Below, in pieces: positions 1-8,605 of a stretch of 64,000 bases of DNA. The stretch is from SZUA-547 sp963669265 (lineage in GTDB: Bacteria; Pseudomonadota; Alphaproteobacteria; Rhodobacterales; Rhodobacteraceae). The stretch is from positions 1,550,001 through 1,614,000 of the forward strand of contig OY769916.1 in assembly GCA_963669265.1 (NCBI GenBank), written 5' to 3'. The notes beneath the pieces were generated by a model, which ran no database searches, was not told the DNA's origin, and saw nothing but the letters and a program-made list of their open reading frames with translations. Numbering within the stretch: the first letter of the stretch is position 1; each line of letters begins with the position of its first letter. Position numbers and translations under genes: made by a program.

Positions 1-1
1 G

Positions 2-1630
2 ACCTACGACCGCGCGCGGCCCCTGCATGTGTTCGACGCGGCGACGGTCAAATCCGACCTCCGCGTGCACTGGGCCAAGGGTGGAGAGACGCTGACCGCG
101 CTCGATGAGAAGGACTACACGCTTCAGCCTGATATGATGGCGATCTCGGCGGGCGACGACGTGGAGAGCATCGCCGGGGTCATGGGCGGCCTCGCCACCG
201 GCTGCACGGGCGAGACCACCGACGTCTATGTCGAAAGCGCCTATTGGGACCCGATCACAATCGCGACCACCGGGCGGGCGCTGAAGATCAACTCCGACGC
301 GCGCTACCGGTTCGAGCGCGGCGTCGATCCCGCCTTCACCGGACCGGGGCTGGAGCTGGCGACCAAGCTGATCCTGGAGCTCTGCGGCGGCGAGCCGTCC
401 GAAGTCGTCGTGGCGGGCGAAACACCGGATGTGACGCGGTCCTACAAGTTGGATCCGGAGCGGGTGAAATCGCTGGTCGGCATGGACATCGCCGCCGATG
501 AGCAGGTGCGCACGCTGACGGCGCTCGGCTTCACGGTCGAGGGCGATCAGGCGGCGCCCCCCACCTGGCGCCCTGATGTGCTGGGAGAGGCGGATCTGGT
601 GGAGGAAATCGCCCGCGTCGCCTCACTGACCAAGCTCAAGGCGATCCCGCTCGCCCGAGTCGACGACGGCGTGGGCAAACCGATCCTGACGCCGATGCAG
701 AAACGCGAGAGCGCGGCGCGGCGGCGGCTCGCCTCGGCCGGGCTCAACGAATGCGTCACCTACTCCTTCGTCTCGACAGAGGAAGCCGCGCTGTTCGGCG
801 GCGGCGACGCGGCGCTGAAGCTGGAGAACCCGATCAGTTCGGAGATGTCCGACATGCGCCCCTCGCTGCTGCCCGGTCTGATGTCGGCGGCGGCGCGCAA
901 CCAGGCGCGCGGCTTCATGGATCTCGGCCTGTTCGAGGTCGGCGCGGAGTATTTCGGCGCCGAACCCGGCGAGCAGCGCACCGTGATCGCGGCTCTGCGC
1001 GTGGGCCAGACCGCGCCCCGCGACTGGACTGGAACGGCGCGGCCCGTCGATCTCTGGGATGCGCGCGCAGACGCCGAAGCGGCGCTGGGCGCAATCGGCG
1101 CGCCGACCGCCCGGCTGATGGTGGCGCGCGACGCGCCGGAATGGCTGCATCCAGGCCGTTCCGCCTGTTTGAAACTGGGGCCGAAGAACACGCTTGCGGT
1201 GTTCGGAGAGGTGCACCCCAAAGTGCTCGACGCGATGGATGTGAAAGGCCCTGCGGTCGCCTGCGTCGTTTATCTTGAGAACGCGCCCTTCCCAAAAGCC
1301 AAGGGCAAGACCAAACCGGCGCTGGACGCCTCGGACCTGCAGGCGGTCGAACGCGACTTCGCCTTCGTCGTCGCGGCGGATGTGGAGGCGGAGGCGATCC
1401 TGCGCGCCGCCCGTTCCGCCGAGAAAAAGCTGATCGAGGGCGTCACCCTGTTCGACGTCTTCGGCGGCGCCAAGGCCGAGGCGCAATTGGGCGACGGCAA
1501 GAAATCGGTCGCCATTTCGGTGCGGCTGCAACCCACCGACCGCACCCTGACGGATGAGGAGATCGAGGCGGTCGCCTCCCGCGTCGTCGCCTCCGTCCAG
1601 AAGGCGACCGGGGGCGAGCTCAGGGCGTGA
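2..1630 (+). CDS. pheT: Phenylalanyl-tRNA synthetase beta subunit, 5'-truncated by the window edge
   Basis: This is the C-terminal 542 residues of PheT, which with PheS forms the cytoplasmic alpha2-beta2 enzyme that charges tRNA-Phe. The frame is open from base 2, so the gene starts upstream of the window; the GTG at 29 is internal. In order the fragment shows the B3/B4 editing region (GVMGG, about residues 60-66, then a conserved FERGVDP), the B5 domain (around residues 145-215, WRPDVLGEADLVEEIARV), the catalytic-like core, and the C-terminal ferredoxin-fold anticodon-binding domain (VERDFAF to the end). The full protein is usually about 800 residues, so roughly a third is missing. pheS would be expected upstream. 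Identification is secure. Confidence 0.97.
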   Translation, partial: TYDRARPLHVFDAATVKSDLRVHWAKGGETLTALDEKDYTLQPDMMAISAGDDVESIAGVMGGLATGCTGETTDVYVESAYWDPITIATTGRALKINSDARYRFERGVDPAFTGPGLELATKLILELCGGEPSEVVVAGETPDVTRSYKLDPERVKSLVGMDIAADEQVRTLTALGFTVEGDQAAPPTWRPDVLGEADLVEEIARVASLTKLKAIPLARVDDGVGKPILTPMQKRESAARRRLASAGLNECVTYSFVSTEEAALFGGGDAALKLENPISSEMSDMRPSLLPGLMSAAARNQARGFMDLGLFEVGAEYFGAEPGEQRTVIAALRVGQTAPRDWTGTARPVDLWDARADAEAALGAIGAPTARLMVARDAPEWLHPGRSACLKLGPKNTLAVFGEVHPKVLDAMDVKGPAVACVVYLENAPFPKAKGKTKPALDASDLQAVERDFAFVVAADVEAEAILRAARSAEKKLIEGVTLFDVFGGAKAEAQLGDGKKSVAISVRLQPTDRTLTDEEIEAVASRVVASVQKATGGELRA

Positions 1631-1704
1631 TCCGCCCCGATTAACGACGATTTAGCTAAAATGCGCCATAGCTCGGGCATCCCATCATTGCAGGAGCCCG
1701 AGCC

Positions 1705-2541
1705 ATGGCGTTTAGCGACGCGTTGCGATCCGAGGTGTTCACCGCCGCCGAAGAAGCCGAGATAGACCCAGCCGCCCTCTCAGCGGTGGTGGAGGTCGAA
1801 AGCGGCCGCGCCTATGCGACCGTTGACGGGCGCCCCGCGCCGCTGATCCGCTGGGAAGGGCATGTGTTTCACCGAAATTTGCCCCCCGCGCTTCGCCGTA
1901 AGGCGGTGAAAGCGGGTCTCTCTTCGCCACGCGCCGGCGCGATCCCCAATCCAAGCAATCAGTCGGATCGCTACGCCCTGCTGCGCCGGGCCGAAGACAT
2001 CCATATCAACGCGGCTCCGATGGCGGTCAGCTGGGGCGTCGGGCAGGTGCTGGGCGAGAACTGGGAATGGCTCGGCTACGCCAGCCCGCAGGATCTGGCC
2101 GCCGAAGCGCTATCGGGGCTGGCGGGTCAGGTGCGCCTGATGATCCGTTTCATCGACCGGCGCGGACTGCGGGACGCGCTGGAGCGCCGCGACTGGGCCG
2201 CCTTCGCCCGCGCCTATAACGGCCCTGCCTATCGCCGCTATCGCTATGACCAACGCATGGCCGAGGCATACGCGCGCGTGGTTGGGGCCGACAGCGCGGA
2301 GGAAGATCGCGACGCCGAACTGTTGCAGCGGATCGGCGATCGCGGCGCGCCTGTTAAGCGGTTGCAGCGGGCGCTGCGGCGGCTCGGGCGTCCGCTGATT
2401 GTCGACGGCGATTTCGGGCCAGCGACCGAGGCGGCGCTGGTCCGGTTTCAGTCGATCGAAGGGCTCGCGCCGGATGGAATCGCCGGGCCCGCGACATGGG
2501 CCCGGATCGAAGCTTTATCCGGCGTCCGCCGCGCGGCCTGA
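1705..2541 (+). CDS. N-acetylmuramidase-type peptidoglycan hydrolase with C-terminal peptidoglycan-binding domain
   Basis: The 278-residue product has an N-terminal N-acetylmuramidase (DUF3380-like) domain, about residues 10-195, with a Glu-rich EVESG segment near residue 30 and the SWGVGQVLGENW stretch typical of the fold. A peptidoglycan_binding_1 repeat follows at about residues 205-272 (VKRLQRALRRLG, DGDFGPATEAALVRFQ). It should cleave glycan strands of peptidoglycan. No signal peptide is visible, so export would need a holin-like or non-classical route. Such genes occur in phages and gene transfer agents, but no other phage gene lies nearby, so a housekeeping or relict role is an inference. 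The ATG is supported by AGGAG about 8 nt upstream. It converges on ald with a 3-nt gap. Confidence 0.85.
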   Translation: MAFSDALRSEVFTAAEEAEIDPAALSAVVEVESGRAYATVDGRPAPLIRWEGHVFHRNLPPALRRKAVKAGLSSPRAGAIPNPSNQSDRYALLRRAEDIHINAAPMAVSWGVGQVLGENWEWLGYASPQDLAAEALSGLAGQVRLMIRFIDRRGLRDALERRDWAAFARAYNGPAYRRYRYDQRMAEAYARVVGADSAEEDRDAELLQRIGDRGAPVKRLQRALRRLGRPLIVDGDFGPATEAALVRFQSIEGLAPDGIAGPATWARIEALSGVRRAA

Positions 2542-2544
2542 CGG

Positions 2545-3663
2545 TTACGCGGCCAGAGCCAGCTTGGTCGAGAGCACGTCGATGCCCAGCGCCTCGCCAA
2601 CCGCGAAATTGGTCAGCGTTCCGGCATGGACGTTCAGACCTTCGGCCAGATGCGCGTCGTCCACGCAAGCCTGCCGCCAGCCCTTGTCCGCCAGCGCGAG
2701 CATATAAGGCATGGTCGCGTTGGTCAGGGCGATGGTCGAGGTCCGCGCCACAGCGCCCGGCATGTTGGCCACGCAGTAATGCACGATCCCGTCCACGTCA
2801 TAGATCGGATCGTCATGCGTGGTGGCGTGGGAGGTCTCGAAACAGCCCCCTTGATCGATCGCCACGTCAACCAGCGCCGCGCCCGGCTTCATATCCGAAA
2901 GCTGCGCCCGGCTGACCAGTTTCGGCGCCGCCGCGCCGGGGATCAGCACCGCGCCGACCACCAGATCCGCCTCGTTCACCAGCTCTTCGGTGTTGCCCTT
3001 TGACGCGTAACGCGTGCCGAAGACGCCACCGAACACATCGTCCAGATAGCGCAACCGCGACAGCGAGCGGTCGAGCACGGTCACATCCGCGCCCATTCCG
3101 GCCGCGACCCGCGCCGCATGGGTTCCGACGACGCCGCCGCCGATCACCGCGACCTTGGCGGGGCCCACGCCGGGCACGCCGCCCAGCAGCACGCCGCGTC
3201 CGCCATTGGCTTTCTGCAACGCCCAGGATCCGGCCTGCGGCGCCAGCTTGCCCGCCACCTCGGACATCGGCGCCAGCAGCGGCAGGCCGCCGCCCGGCTG
3301 GGTCACCGTTTCATACGCGATGGCGGTGCAGCCCGACTCCAGCAGATCTTTTGTTTGCTCCGGATCGGGCGCCAGATGCAGGTAGGTGAACAGCAGCTGC
3401 CCTTCGCGCAGCATCTTGCGCTCGACCGCCTGCGGCTCTTTCACCTTCACGATCATCTCCGCCTCGGCGAAGACCTGCTCCGCTGTGTCGAGGATCTTCG
3501 CGCCGGCGGCGACATAGTCGGCGTCAGGGAAACCCGCGCCGGCGCCGGCGCCGGTCTGGATCAGCACTTCATGGCCGTGCAGCACGGCCTCCTGCGCGGC
3601 GGCGGGCGTGACGCCGACGCGGTATTCCTGATTCTTAATCTCTTTGGGGCAACCGATGCGCAT
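2545..3663 (-). CDS. ald: Alanine dehydrogenase
   Basis: The 372-residue protein reversibly deaminates L-alanine to pyruvate with NAD+. It begins MRIGCPKEIKNQEYRVG, the conserved family start. It carries the substrate Lys in VKVKEP (about residue 74), the catalytic His in LHLAPD (about residue 96) and the NAD-binding VAVIGGGVVGTHAARVA loop near residue 170. Length matches the family. The reading frame is open 34 codons further upstream, but the start at 3663 is preceded by AAGGA and fits the family N-terminus. The divergent Lrp-type gene at 3780 is the usual regulator of ald. In this arrangement the enzyme would be induced by alanine; that is known for the family and inferred here. Confidence 0.95.
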   Translation of the reverse strand: MRIGCPKEIKNQEYRVGVTPAAAQEAVLHGHEVLIQTGAGAGAGFPDADYVAAGAKILDTAEQVFAEAEMIVKVKEPQAVERKMLREGQLLFTYLHLAPDPEQTKDLLESGCTAIAYETVTQPGGGLPLLAPMSEVAGKLAPQAGSWALQKANGGRGVLLGGVPGVGPAKVAVIGGGVVGTHAARVAAGMGADVTVLDRSLSRLRYLDDVFGGVFGTRYASKGNTEELVNEADLVVGAVLIPGAAAPKLVSRAQLSDMKPGAALVDVAIDQGGCFETSHATTHDDPIYDVDGIVHYCVANMPGAVARTSTIALTNATMPYMLALADKGWRQACVDDAHLAEGLNVHAGTLTNFAVGEALGIDVLSTKLALAA

Positions 3664-3739
3664 GACGCATTCCTTTCGCTTCGAAGTCTTGTTCACGGAC
3701 ATTCTGGCGCGAATCGCGCGAAAGGTGCTTGCAAAGATT

Positions 3740-3770
3740 GATTGTGCAATGCCGAAGATATGCAATAATC
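3740..3770. promoter_or_regulatory. Imperfect dyad in the ald / Lrp-regulator intergenic region, candidate Lrp-type operator
   Basis: GATTGTGCAAT (3740-3750) and ATGCAATAATC (3760-3770) form an imperfect inverted repeat separated by 9 nt, inside the 116-nt spacer between the two divergent genes. Lrp/AsnC proteins commonly bind AT-rich, TGCA-containing dyads like this. The site lies just upstream of the regulator start, so it could serve both autoregulation and control of ald. It is assigned by pattern and position only. Confidence 0.4.
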
Positions 3771-3779
3771 CTCATCATT

Positions 3780-4268
3780 ATGCCAAAATTTTCGAAGATG
3801 TCACCGCAAGCGGCGCTCGACGCGCTCGATCGTAGGATCCTGACCATCCTGCAGCGAGAGGGGCGGCTCTCCAACGCCGATCTGGCCGACCGCGTGGCGC
3901 TGTCGCCCTCCGCCTGCCATCGCCGCGTCCGCGCTTTGGAGCGCGAAGGCGTGATCGAAGGCTACGCCGCGATGCTCGATCCGCGCTCTGTGGGGCGCCG
4001 GGCGACGGTGTTTGTCGAGATCACGCTCAACAGTCAGGCCGATGAGGTGCTGGAGGCGTTCGAGGCGGGCGTCGCGCGAATCCCCGATGTGCTGGAATGC
4101 CACCTGATGGCGGGCGCGGCGGATTACATTCTGAAGGTCGTCGCCGAGGACACCGACGATTTCGGGCGCATCCACCGCCAGCATCTGGCGCGTCTGCCCG
4201 GCGTGGCGCAGATGCAATCGAGCTTTGCCTTGCGCACGGTCTTCAAGTCTACTTCCCTGCCGCTGTAG
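3780..4268 (+). CDS. Lrp/AsnC-family transcriptional regulator, probable regulator of ald
   Basis: The 162-residue protein has an N-terminal winged helix-turn-helix (LDRRILTILQREGRLSNADLA, then LSPSACHRRVRALE) and a C-terminal ligand-binding RAM domain (about residues 75-155, ending in a QSSFALRTV strand). It is transcribed divergently from alanine dehydrogenase, the classic AldR arrangement, so alanine or a related amino acid is the likely effector. The frame is open further upstream to 3729. Neither the ATG at 3780 nor the one at 3798 has a clear ribosome binding site, and both keep the whole HTH. The stop overlaps the ribosome binding site of the next gene. Confidence 0.88.
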   Translation: MPKFSKMSPQAALDALDRRILTILQREGRLSNADLADRVALSPSACHRRVRALEREGVIEGYAAMLDPRSVGRRATVFVEITLNSQADEVLEAFEAGVARIPDVLECHLMAGAADYILKVVAEDTDDFGRIHRQHLARLPGVAQMQSSFALRTVFKSTSLPL

Positions 4269-4278
4269 GAGGACGCTG

Positions 4279-4917
4279 TTGCGAGGCGAGACCGTTATCC
4301 TGTTTCACGGGCTGGGCCGGACCCCGGCCTCCATGGCCCTCTTGGCGCGTCAGCTGGAGGCCAAGGGCTGGCGCACGGAGCGGCCACGCTATCCGTCCAC
4401 CGACCTGTCGCTGGAGCAGGCTGTCGCGCATGTGGCCGGGTTCGTCGCGGCCCGGCGGCGCGCGAAACGCGTGCATCTGGCGGGGCATTCATTGGGCGGG
4501 TTGCTGGCGTTTTTGATCGCCGGCAAGCTGCCGCCCGAGAATCTGGGACGCGTGGTGCAGATCGGATCGCCCAACACCGGCTCCGCCGCGGCGTCGCTGG
4601 CGGCGGAGATCCCCGGCGTGTCCTGGATGATGGGGCCGGTGTTGGACGATCTGGCGCCGCATGAGGCCGATCCGCCTCCGCCGTTTGAGCTCGGCTGCAT
4701 CGCCGGGGACCTGCCTTTGGTCCCGGTTTCATATATCGCCGGAGAGCGCGAGCCCAATGACGGGCTGGTCTCGGTCGAGAGCGCGATTCACCCGGGCGCC
4801 CAAGACAGTATCGTGCTCAGCTCCGCCCATCCGCTTTTGCCGTTCGATCCGCGCGTCGCAAGACAAGTGGATGCGTTTCTGCGCACCGGGCGTTTCCGCC
4901 ACGATAACGACGTTTAA
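4279..4917 (+). CDS. Alpha/beta hydrolase, lipase-like (TTG start)
   Basis: The 212-residue protein has the lipase nucleophile elbow GHSLGG at about residue 73, an oxyanion-type HGLGRT near the N-terminus and a candidate catalytic His in SSAHPLLPF near residue 193. The fold resembles PGAP1-like or triacylglycerol lipase-like hydrolases. The substrate cannot be told. The start is a TTG at 4279: AGGAGG (4267-4272) lies 6 nt upstream and the protein from there begins directly with the first beta strand (ETVILFHG). The longer open frame from 4225 would overlap the preceding regulator. No signal peptide is seen, so it is probably cytoplasmic. Its TAA overlaps the convergent azlD stop. Confidence 0.8.
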   Translation: MRGETVILFHGLGRTPASMALLARQLEAKGWRTERPRYPSTDLSLEQAVAHVAGFVAARRRAKRVHLAGHSLGGLLAFLIAGKLPPENLGRVVQIGSPNTGSAAASLAAEIPGVSWMMGPVLDDLAPHEADPPPPFELGCIAGDLPLVPVSYIAGEREPNDGLVSVESAIHPGAQDSIVLSSAHPLLPFDPRVARQVDAFLRTGRFRHDNDV

Positions 4918-5240
4918 AAGCCCAGCGCCTGCGCTGCGAAGAACGGCAGCAGGCCGCTCACCATCGCCGCCAGAAGGTTGCGGGTGACGACGCCGACCGC
5001 GATGGCGAGCGCGGCGCATCCCAACCGCAGCGGGTCGCCCGCCTCCGCCCCGCTGGGAAACACAACCATCGGCGCGGCGAGCGCGGGCATCATCGCCATC
5101 GGCAGGTAGCGCAGCATGCGTTCCGCCCAGCCCGGCGGGCGCCAATCGCCCAGCAGACCCAGAAACGAGAACCGGATCATATAGGTGGCGATTCCCAGCC
5201 CGATGATGGTCGACCATATGGTGAAGGTGGACAGGGTCAT
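4914..5240 (-). CDS. azlD: AzlD-type small subunit of a branched-chain amino acid exporter
   Basis: The 108-residue hydrophobic protein has about four transmembrane segments and the AzlD pattern TYMIRFSFLGLLGD near residue 20. AzlC and AzlD together form a membrane pump known to export branched-chain amino acids or analogues. Its ATG overlaps the end of azlC by 4 nt (ATGA), indicating one transcript and translational coupling. The stop codon overlaps that of the convergent hydrolase by 4 nt, leaving no room for an intergenic terminator. Confidence 0.9.
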   Translation of the reverse strand: MTLSTFTIWSTIIGLGIATYMIRFSFLGLLGDWRPPGWAERMLRYLPMAMMPALAAPMVVFPSGAEAGDPLRLGCAALAIAVGVVTRNLLAAMVSGLLPFFAAQALGF

Positions 5241-5959
5241 TGCGCCGCCCTCTGTCCCGGCCGACGATCCATCCAGATCTCGGTCGCCACACCGGCGGCC
5301 ATGCCCAGCACGCCGCCCGCCAGCACGCCAAAGCCCAGCGGCAGCCAGACCAGCGCCAGCGACGCGGCCACGCCGACCAACGCCGCCATGACATGCGGCA
5401 GTTTCTTGAGCATCGGCGCGGTGATGGCGATGAAGGCGATGGGCACGGCGAAATCCAGCGACCATTCCGCCGGAATTTGCGCGCCCAACATGGCCCCGAT
5501 CGTCGTGCAGATGAACCAGGTCGAGGTGGTGGGCGTCAGCACGCCGAAATACCAGCCGAACTTGTTTGAGAGCGTCTTCTCTTTACCCTCCACATAGCGG
5601 CTGATCGACATGCCATAGGCCTGATCGTGCAGAACGTAGGCGGCAACCGCCCGCTGCCAGAAGCTCGCGCCGCGCCAATGCTCGGCGATCGACGCGGAGT
5701 ACATCGCGATGCGCAGATTGACGGCGACGCCTGCAAGGATGGCGATCGCGACAGGCGCGTCTTCCATCAAAAGGCCAAGTACGGCGAATTGCGCGGCGCC
5801 CGCCACGACAGCGGCCGACATGGCGATCGCCTCATAGACCGCGAGGCCCGCATCGACCGCCACCACGCCAAAGACCAACGCGAACGGGACATAGGCGATG
5901 ATCAGCGGCAGGCCCGCGACGAAGCCCTTCACATAGCTGGATTTAAACTCGGCCGTCAT
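5237..5959 (-). CDS. azlC: AzlC-type large subunit of a branched-chain amino acid exporter
   Basis: The 240-residue integral membrane protein matches AzlC in length and pattern, with the opening GFVAGLPLIIAYVPFALVFGV and the central LRIAMYSAS and LHDQAYGMS motifs. It is the main channel-forming subunit of the AzlCD exporter in the inner membrane. It is first in a two-gene operon with azlD. It is divergent from fdhD across about 96 nt. The substrate is inferred from the family only; the ald/Lrp pair nearby is compatible with an amino acid theme but is not linked in an operon. Confidence 0.92.
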   Translation of the reverse strand: MTAEFKSSYVKGFVAGLPLIIAYVPFALVFGVVAVDAGLAVYEAIAMSAAVVAGAAQFAVLGLLMEDAPVAIAILAGVAVNLRIAMYSASIAEHWRGASFWQRAVAAYVLHDQAYGMSISRYVEGKEKTLSNKFGWYFGVLTPTTSTWFICTTIGAMLGAQIPAEWSLDFAVPIAFIAITAPMLKKLPHVMAALVGVAASLALVWLPLGFGVLAGGVLGMAAGVATEIWMDRRPGQRAAQ

Positions 5960-6055
5960 CGCTCCGCGCTCCCCGGCGCCATCCTCTGTTCCGAACCGGA
6001 TGGCTGTGATAGCGCAGATAAGCCTTCAGCCGCCAATCACCAGTGGTGACCCGTT

Positions 6056-6922
6056 ATGTCAGAATTCTTGATATCCCCCGATCCTGATCACGCGCGATTG
6101 ACCCGCGCGGTGACGGGCCTCGATCATCTCGGCCGCGAGTCCGAGATCCGGGTGGTTGAGGAACGCCCGTTGACGATTTTCCTGAACGGGCAGGAAATCG
6201 TGACCGCCATGACCATCGGCGATTTTCCCGACTATCTGGCGGTCGGGTATCTGCGCAATCAGGGCATGCTGCGCGATGACGACGCCATCACCGCAGTCGA
6301 CTATGACGACGAGCTCGAGACTGTCGTGGTCCGCACCGAACGCCAGACCGACTATGAAGAGAAGCTGAAGAAAAAGACCCGCACCTCGGGCTGCGCGGTC
6401 GGCACGGTGTTCGGCGACATGATGGAGAGTCTGGACGGGCTAACCCTGCCCACGGCGAAGATCCGGACGAGCTGGCTCTACGCGCTGGCGAGGAAGATCA
6501 ACACCGCGCCTAGCCTCTATCTGACCGCAGGCGCGATCCACGGCACGGTGCTCTGCAAGCGGGACAGACCGCTGATCTATATGGAGGATGTCGGGCGTCA
6601 TAACGCGGTCGACAAGATCGCCGGGTGGATGCTGATGGAGGGGGAAAGCGCCGCCGACAAGATCCTCTACACCACCGGTCGGCTGACCTCAGAGATGGTG
6701 ATCAAGACCGCGATGATGGGCATTCCAGCGCTGGCGTCCCGATCTGGCTTCACCGCCTGGGGGGTGGAGATCGCGCGGGAGGTCGGATTGACCCTGATTG
6801 GCCGGATGCGCGGCAAAAGGTTCATTTGCCTCTCAGGCGCGGAACGGTTGATCTGGGACGCTGATTTGGACGCCGTCGAGGACGAGTCCGGCAAGCACCA
6901 GCGCAAGGGAGCGACACGGTGA
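6056..6922 (+). CDS. fdhD: Formate dehydrogenase accessory sulfurtransferase FdhD
   Basis: FdhD passes sulfur from a cysteine desulfurase to the molybdenum cofactor of formate dehydrogenase. The 288-residue protein carries the family blocks RPLTIFLNGQEI, TSGCAVGT, MEDVGRHNAVDKI (about residue 180) and YTTGRLTSEMV. The CxxC loop of the E. coli enzyme is reduced to a single cysteine here (C113, with Gly at the second position). It heads a run of six genes linked by 4-nt overlaps that otherwise make the molybdenum cofactor. No formate dehydrogenase subunit lies in the window. The ATG at 6056 has no strong ribosome binding site but suits the family N-terminus. Confidence 0.94.
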   Translation: MSEFLISPDPDHARLTRAVTGLDHLGRESEIRVVEERPLTIFLNGQEIVTAMTIGDFPDYLAVGYLRNQGMLRDDDAITAVDYDDELETVVVRTERQTDYEEKLKKKTRTSGCAVGTVFGDMMESLDGLTLPTAKIRTSWLYALARKINTAPSLYLTAGAIHGTVLCKRDRPLIYMEDVGRHNAVDKIAGWMLMEGESAADKILYTTGRLTSEMVIKTAMMGIPALASRSGFTAWGVEIAREVGLTLIGRMRGKRFICLSGAERLIWDADLDAVEDESGKHQRKGATR

Positions 6923-7464
6923 GCGGAGAGGCCAAAGACATCACCTACCGCTTTCGCTGGACGCCAGAGGTCTACGCCCAGCTTTCCGCCAAGCGCCCGC
7001 CCGCCGCGCTGCAAGTCACCGGCTCTCGCAAGCAACTCGCCATGGCCGTGATCGCCTGCGGAGCGCTGGTCACCGGAATCGCGGCCCTGCCGATTGCGCT
7101 CGGCCTCAGCGACTACGACGGGTTCAAGCTGTCGCTCTGGGGCGCCATCGCGGCGCTGTTTTCGGTTCTCGTGGTGATCCTTCCCTATGTGCGGCGCACG
7201 CGCGTCGCCGCCGATCTCGCCACCCGTGCGCGGCAGGGCGAAGTGCGGGTGACGTTGGGGCCAGAGGGCGTCGAATCGCAAACCGATATAGCCTTCACCC
7301 GCAACACGTGGGACTCGATTGCTGAAGTCTCGGAAGCGCCGAAATCGACGCTCTTGTGGATCGGCGCGCTGATCGCGATGCCGGTCCCGGACAAATCCCT
7401 GCCCGAGGGCGTCGACCGGGCGGAGCTTCTGCGCCGGATCGAAACGTGGCGCGTGAAGCCATGA
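6919..7464 (+). CDS. YcxB-like two-helix membrane protein in the Mo-cofactor operon
   Basis: The 181-residue protein starts at a GTG overlapping the fdhD stop (GTGA) and ends in ATGA with mobA. Two hydrophobic helices (about residues 40-62 and 70-92) are followed by a soluble domain with TRNTWDSIAEVSE, the pattern of YcxB-like proteins, in which a C-terminal beta-rich domain follows two membrane helices. The biochemical role of this family is not established. Its place inside the molybdenum cofactor operon suggests co-expression and nothing more. Confidence 0.75.
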   Translation: MSGEAKDITYRFRWTPEVYAQLSAKRPPAALQVTGSRKQLAMAVIACGALVTGIAALPIALGLSDYDGFKLSLWGAIAALFSVLVVILPYVRRTRVAADLATRARQGEVRVTLGPEGVESQTDIAFTRNTWDSIAEVSEAPKSTLLWIGALIAMPVPDKSLPEGVDRAELLRRIETWRVKP

Positions 7465-8096
7465 CCAAACTCGGCGTCATTCTCGCGGGCGGGCTGTCGA
7501 GCCGGATGGGCGGCGGCGACAAATGTCTGCGCAGGCTCGGCGGCCGCGCGCTGTTGGCGCATGTGATCGACCGCCTCGCGCCACAGGTCGACGGGCTGAT
7601 CCTGAACGCCAATGGCGACCCGAGCCGCTTCGCGGAATACGGCTTGCCGATCGCGCCGGACAGCGTGGAGGGATTCGCAGGACCGCTGGCCGGCGTTTTG
7701 GCCGGGATGGATGCGGCGAAAGATCTCGGCGCCAGCCACATCGTCACCGCCGCCGCCGACACGCCCTTTTTCCCGCGTGATCTGGCGGCGCGATTGCAGG
7801 CGGCGGCGGACGCCGCAGGCGCGCCCATCGCCCTCGCGGCGACGCCGGACGACAGCGGAAAGTTCAAAAGCGGCCTCGCCCGGCACCCCACGTTCGGCTG
7901 CTGGCCGGTTGCGCTGGCGGAGGATTTGCGCGCGGCTTTGCGGGACGGCGTGCGCAAGGTCGTTCTCTGGACCGACCGCCATGGCGCTGCGACCGCTACC
8001 TTTGATGTCGATGGCGTCGATCCCTTCTTCAACGTCAACACGCCCGATGATATGGCGAGGGCCGAACGATTGCTCAGAGAGGAAGACGCAGGGTGA
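7461..8096 (+). CDS. mobA: Molybdenum cofactor guanylyltransferase
   Basis: MobA transfers GMP from GTP to molybdopterin, giving the bis-MGD cofactor used by formate dehydrogenases and DMSO-reductase-family enzymes. The 211-residue protein begins with the nucleotidyltransferase signature ILAGGLSSRMGGGDK (residues 6-20) and has an acidic metal-binding segment near TAAADTPFF. An open frame extends upstream to 7356, but the ATG at 7461 overlaps the previous stop by 4 nt and gives the family N-terminus. It is followed by mobB through a GTGA overlap. Confidence 0.95.
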   Translation: MTKLGVILAGGLSSRMGGGDKCLRRLGGRALLAHVIDRLAPQVDGLILNANGDPSRFAEYGLPIAPDSVEGFAGPLAGVLAGMDAAKDLGASHIVTAAADTPFFPRDLAARLQAAADAAGAPIALAATPDDSGKFKSGLARHPTFGCWPVALAEDLRAALRDGVRKVVLWTDRHGAATATFDVDGVDPFFNVNTPDDMARAERLLREEDAG

Positions 8097-8605
8097 AAAT
8101 CTACGGCATCGTCGGCTGGAAGAACTCCGGCAAGACAACGCTGATGAGCCAGGTCATCGGCGCCATCACCGCGCGCGGATTCTCCGTCTCGGCGATCAAA
8201 CACACCCATCACGCGGTCGATCTGGACCAGCCCGGCAAGGACACCTACCGCCACCGGGCCTCTGGCGCGGTTCAGGTGGCGCTGGCCTCCAGCGCCCGCT
8301 GGGCGGTGATGACGGAACTGCGCGAGACGCCGGAGCCGACGCTGGACGATCTGGTCTCGAAGCTCGATCCGGTCGATCTGGTGCTGGTCGAAGGGTTCAA
8401 GAAACACGGGCATCCGAAAGTGGAGGCGCATCGCGACGCGACCGGCAAAGGCTTGCTGGCCCGTGAGGACGCCGCCATCACCGCGGTGGCCACCGCCAAT
8501 CCAGAGAGCGCCGTCGTGGCCGGACTCTCGATCCCGCTGCTGTCGCTCGACGATCCGGCTGGCGTCGCCGACTATATCCTGAAGCAGGTCGGACTGGCCG
8601 AATGA
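8093..8605 (+). CDS. mobB: Molybdopterin-guanine dinucleotide biosynthesis adaptor protein
   Basis: The 170-residue GTP-binding protein has a P-loop at the very start (GWKNSGKTTL, residues 8-17), KHTHH near residue 41 and LVLVEGFKKHGHPK near residue 100, all typical of MobB. It binds GTP and is thought to assist MobA. The GTG start at 8093 overlaps the mobA stop by 4 nt, and the gene ends in an ATGA overlap with moeA. Length and order are standard. Confidence 0.93.
   Translation: MKIYGIVGWKNSGKTTLMSQVIGAITARGFSVSAIKHTHHAVDLDQPGKDTYRHRASGAVQVALASSARWAVMTELRETPEPTLDDLVSKLDPVDLVLVEGFKKHGHPKVEAHRDATGKGLLAREDAAITAVATANPESAVVAGLSIPLLSLDDPAGVADYILKQVGLAE

Noticed and set aside
1705..2541. Prophage or gene-transfer-agent cluster around the muramidase
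   Set aside because: Neighbours are pheT and ald; no capsid, tail, terminase or holin gene is in the window.
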